In this document: positions 5,636 through 5,915 of the stretch, piece by piece
Numbering within the stretch: the stretch's first letter is position 1
Layout of the letters: every line of letters begins with the position of its first letter
NCBI GenBank assembly: GCA_013375355.1
Contig: JABXJV010000273.1
Span: 1 to 5,915, forward strand
DNA: 5,915 bases
From: Candidatus Helarchaeota archaeon
GTDB taxonomy: Archaea > Asgardarchaeota > Lokiarchaeia > Helarchaeales > JABXJV01
Direction: 5' to 3'
The notes under the pieces: model-generated
Seen by the model: the letters and a program-made list of their open reading frames with translations, nothing else
Database searches by the model: none
Told to the model about the DNA's origin: nothing
Position numbers and translations under genes: made by a program

Positions 5636-5915
5636 TCAAATTTTTTAAAATCAAAATTTTTCAAAATCAATTTTTTTTCTAATTATTTTTTTTCAAATTT
5701 TTTGAAGATCCAGCTTTTTCAAAATTAATTTTTTCGAATTTTTTTTTCAAATTTTTTTGAAGTTCAAATTGAATTTTTTTTAAGAAATTTTTTTTTCAAT
5801 TTTTTCGAGTTCAAAATTTTTTGAAGATCCAACTTTTTCAAAATTAATTTTTTTCGAACTTATTTTATCAAATTTTTTTAAGATCAATATTAAAATTTTT
5901 TTCAAATTCTTTTGT
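5636..5915. repeat. T-rich degenerate tandem repeat tract, continues past window end
   Basis: No gene is visible in the last 350 bases. The plus strand is almost all T and A with very few G. A recurring phrase, about six T followed by (G/T)AA(G/A)(A/T)TC, occurs at about 5646, 5704, 5759, 5823 and 5879, at spacings of 58, 55, 64 and 56 nt. Two longer copies, 5698-5738 and 5817-5858, match over about 41 nt with one substitution (CAG/CAA) and one extra T, and lie 119 nt apart. The phrases at 5759 and 5879 lie 120 nt apart, suggesting a higher-order unit of about 119 bp made of two half units. TTCAAAA/TTTTGAA and TTCGAA pieces inside the units could form AT-rich hairpins. Function unknown: decayed intergenic repeat, protein-binding iteron or structural spacer. 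Confidence 0.65.

Noticed and set aside
5636..5915. CRISPR array
   Set aside because: Repeats are degenerate with no constant repeat or unique spacers; all segments are similar T-rich sequence.

Overview
The window is an AT-rich stretch (about 30% GC by eye) of an archaeal-looking genome. Several signs point that way: runs of 6-8 T after genes instead of hairpin terminators, TATA-like boxes upstream of genes, frequent GTG and TTG starts, AGA/ATA-rich codon use and Lys/Ile/Asn-rich proteins. The gene mix would suit an anaerobic archaeon such as a member of the Asgard/Lokiarchaeia, which is my best guess. It was not tested, and an AT-rich anaerobic bacterium is not excluded.

Layout: (1) Positions 1-402, plus strand: the 3' end of a rubrerythrin gene, then a 57-residue cysteine-rich rubredoxin-like protein. 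This is an anaerobic oxidative-stress or electron-transfer pair. (2) Positions 2948 down to 445, minus strand: a tightly packed three-gene unit, transcribed as membrane-anchored lipase-like alpha/beta hydrolase, four-helix membrane protein, then a divergent histone-deacetylase-fold hydrolase. (3) Positions 2949-3045: a divergent promoter region holding an 18-bp perfect palindrome. (4) Positions 3046-4239, plus strand: an acyl-CoA dehydrogenase starting at TTG. (5) Positions 4240-4421: T-run terminators, then a promoter and a small inverted repeat. (6) Positions 4422-5564, plus strand: a protein with an N-terminal helix-turn-helix-like region, a cysteine-rich middle and two C-terminal [4Fe-4S] motifs. 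(7) Positions 5565-5915: a gene-free, extremely T-rich tract of degenerate tandem repeats (about 55-64 bp, higher-order period about 119 bp) that runs off the end of the window.

A plausible but unproven reading is that the middle of the window handles acyl substrates. An extracytoplasmic lipase would release fatty acids, and an acyl-CoA dehydrogenase sharing its promoter region would oxidise them after activation. The iron-sulfur protein could take part in the associated low-potential electron flow. The deacetylase-like enzyme lacks the usual catalytic Tyr motif and parts of the usual tunnel motif, so it probably does not deacetylate histones. No CRISPR array, transposon, tRNA or rRNA was seen.
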